This document shows, piece after piece, positions 5,133-6,245 of a stretch of 6,245 bases of DNA; position 1 is the stretch's first letter; each line of letters begins with the position of its first letter. Origin of the DNA: Microbacterium sp. (GTDB lineage Bacteria > Actinomycetota > Actinomycetes > Actinomycetales > Microbacteriaceae). The notes beneath the pieces were generated by a model. The model was not told the origin of the DNA and ran no database searches. It saw only the letters and a list, made by a program, of their open reading frames with translations. A program made the translations under genes and the position numbers. The stretch spans positions 1-6,245 of the forward strand of contig JAITUD010000201.1 in NCBI GenBank assembly GCA_031286555.1. Reading direction: 5' to 3'.

Positions 5133-6245
5133 CTACGGCTTGAGCGTTCCCAGCGTCACGTCGGCGTCGTAGGACTTGCCGTCGCGCACGTAGGTCACCT
5201 TGGCATCGCTGCCGCCGGCGACGGCGCGCACCTGGGCGGTGAGGTCGGTCGAGTTCGTGATCGGCACACCGTTGAACTCCGTGACGACGTCGCCCTTCTG
5301 CAGGCCGGCCTTCGCCGCCGCACCGTTCGGCGTGGCCTCGACGATGTATGCGCCGGCGACGGTGGCGTCCTGCACCGAGGATGCGTCGCGCACCGAGGCG
5401 CCGAGGAGGCCGTGGGTGGCCGAACCGTTGTCCATGATCTGCTTCGCCACGCGCTGCGCGACATCGGACGGGATCGAGAAGCCGAGGCCGATCGAACCGG
5501 ACTCGCTGCTGCCGGAGGACGAACCGCCGGCGGTCGCGATCGCCACGTTGATGCCGATCAGGTCGCCCTTGCTGTCGACCAGCGCACCGCCGGAGTTGCC
5601 GGGGTTGATGGCCGCGTCGGTCTGGATCACGGCGATCGAGATCGACTCGGTGGCCTGCTGCTGCTGGCCCTGGCCCGGGATGTCGAACTGGAACGGGCTG
5701 CCGCTGCCGCCCTGGCCGTTCTGGTCCTGCTGGCCCTGGTTCTGGTCGCTGGTCTTCGGCGCAGCCGAGGAGGCGATCTGGATGCTGCGGTTCAGCGCGC
5801 TGACGATGCCGGTGGTGACCGAGTTCGACAGACCGAGCGGTGCGCCGACTGCCACTGCGGTGTCGCCGACGTTGAGCTTGGACGAGTCAGCGAAGTCGAT
5901 CGGCTTCAGACCCGAGGCGTCCTTCAGCTTGATGACGGCGAGGTCGTAGATCGGGTCGGTGCCGACGACGGTGGCCGAGTAGATCTTGCCGTCCGAGGTG
6001 GTGACCCTGATCGTCGGATCGGAGACCGCGCCGCCGAGGGTGACGACGTGAGTGTTGGTGAGGACGTAGCCGTCCTTGCTGAGGACGACGCCCGAGCCGC
6101 TGCCGCCCTCGCTGCTGCTGGAGACGTCGATCGTGACGACCGAGGGCAGCACCTTGGTCGCGATGGCCGTCGTCTCGTTGACCGAGCCCGGGTTGTTCAC
6201 GGTCACGGTCTGCGGACCGGATGCCGCCGAGCCCTGGCTCTCGGG
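5133..6245 (-). CDS. HtrA/DegP-like S1C serine protease with PDZ domain (N-terminus cut by window edge)
   Basis: The frame is open to the right edge, so 370 residues of a longer protein are visible; the GTG at 6206 is internal and not the start. Numbered from the edge, the trypsin-like triad is His66 (TNTHVV), Asp101 (YDLAVIKL) and Ser218 (NPGNSGGALVD), all intact. One PDZ domain follows at about 279-366, with GLLGASV, an AGLQKGDVV carrier loop and VTYVRDGKSY near the end. HtrA proteases degrade or refold damaged proteins outside the membrane. In actinobacteria they usually have a cytoplasmic N-terminal part and one membrane segment, which here would be off the window; the first visible residues (PESQGSAASGPQT) look like the linker after it. 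A Gln/Gly/Ser-rich insert separates Asp101 and Ser218. The gene ends at a TAG (5133-5135), with its own hairpin downstream. It is probably not functionally part of the wall-polymer group, though both act at the envelope. Confidence 0.92.
   Translation of the reverse strand, partial: PESQGSAASGPQTVTVNNPGSVNETTAIATKVLPSVVTIDVSSSSEGGSGSGVVLSKDGYVLTNTHVVTLGGAVSDPTIRVTTSDGKIYSATVVGTDPIYDLAVIKLKDASGLKPIDFADSSKLNVGDTAVAVGAPLGLSNSVTTGIVSALNRSIQIASSAAPKTSDQNQGQQDQNGQGGSGSPFQFDIPGQGQQQQATESISIAVIQTDAAINPGNSGGALVDSKGDLIGINVAIATAGGSSSGSSESGSIGLGFSIPSDVAQRVAKQIMDNGSATHGLLGASVRDASSVQDATVAGAYIVEATPNGAAAKAGLQKGDVVTEFNGVPITNSTDLTAQVRAVAGGSDAKVTYVRDGKSYDADVTLGTLKP
5655..5750 (-). other. Gln/Gly-rich low-complexity insert in the HtrA-like protease
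   Basis: These 32 codons encode a run rich in Gln, Gly, Asp and Ser (for example DQNQGQQDQNGQGG and GQGQQQQ) around a short hydrophobic core (PFQFDI). It lies in the protease domain between the catalytic Asp and Ser, where other HtrA proteins have a surface loop that can control activity. At the DNA level it is a series of CTGCTG and CTGGCCCTGG units, which favours length change by slippage. Confidence 0.65.

Noticed and set aside
5101..5134. Direct repeat CGGTGCT and a small GCTGC/GCAGC hairpin after the protease stop
   Set aside because: The units are short and GC-rich, with no spacing or context that sets them apart from chance. The main hairpin nearby is a better terminator.
5200..5949. 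249-codon plus-strand open frame opposite the HtrA-like gene
   Set aside because: Its Trp/Pro-rich segment comes from reading the Gln/Gly-rich codons backwards. It is antisense to an intact protease and PDZ region.
1..6245. Mobile elements, tRNA or other RNA genes, CRISPR arrays, phage or defence genes
   Set aside because: I read both strands and saw no transposase or integrase motifs, no terminal repeats with target duplications, no spaced repeats and no tRNA-like folds. Composition is even across the window.

Overview
The window is about 70% GC. Its coding strands strongly prefer G or C at the third codon position, and several starts are GTG. The protein families (teichoic-acid-type glycerophosphotransferases, an ExoA-like glycosyltransferase, an HtrA-like protease with a Gln/Gly-rich insert) suit a high-GC Gram-positive actinobacterium. 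Microbacteriaceae, for example Microbacterium, is my best guess, but this is inferred from composition and protein style and not proven by a marker gene.

Layout. (1) 1-1236, minus strand: a CDP-glycerol glycerophosphotransferase-like protein of a divergent subfamily, whose C-terminus runs off the left edge. (2) 1280-2344, plus strand: a family 2 glycosyltransferase of the ExoA type with three C-terminal membrane segments. It diverges from (1) across 43 bases. (3) 2371-3804 and (4) 3801-5048, both minus strand: two more glycerophosphotransferase-family proteins joined by an ATGA overlap, with (4) upstream and (3) downstream. They converge on (2), with a shared hairpin carrying a UUCG loop between them. 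(5) 5133-6245, minus strand: the protease and PDZ domains of an HtrA/DegP-like S1C serine protease, whose N-terminus is cut by the right edge. A very strong hairpin (5034-5083) lies after it and runs into the start of (4).

Function. Four of the five genes make sense together as part of a cell-wall glycopolymer (teichoic-acid-like) locus. The GT2 would add sugars at the membrane, and the three TagB/TagF-like proteins would add glycerol-phosphate or other polyol-phosphate units from CDP-activated donors. The exact polymer cannot be read from the sequence. The HtrA-like protease is an extracytoplasmic quality-control enzyme at the border of the locus and probably a separate transcription unit.

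I see no clearly new system. The points most worth a second look are the terminator-like hairpin that contains the start codon of (4), the matching TANNNT-N6-GTG arrangement before (1) and (4) that suggests leaderless transcripts, and the altered active-site motifs of (1). There are no mobile elements, RNA genes or CRISPR arrays that I can support, and no gene-free stretch over 300 bases.
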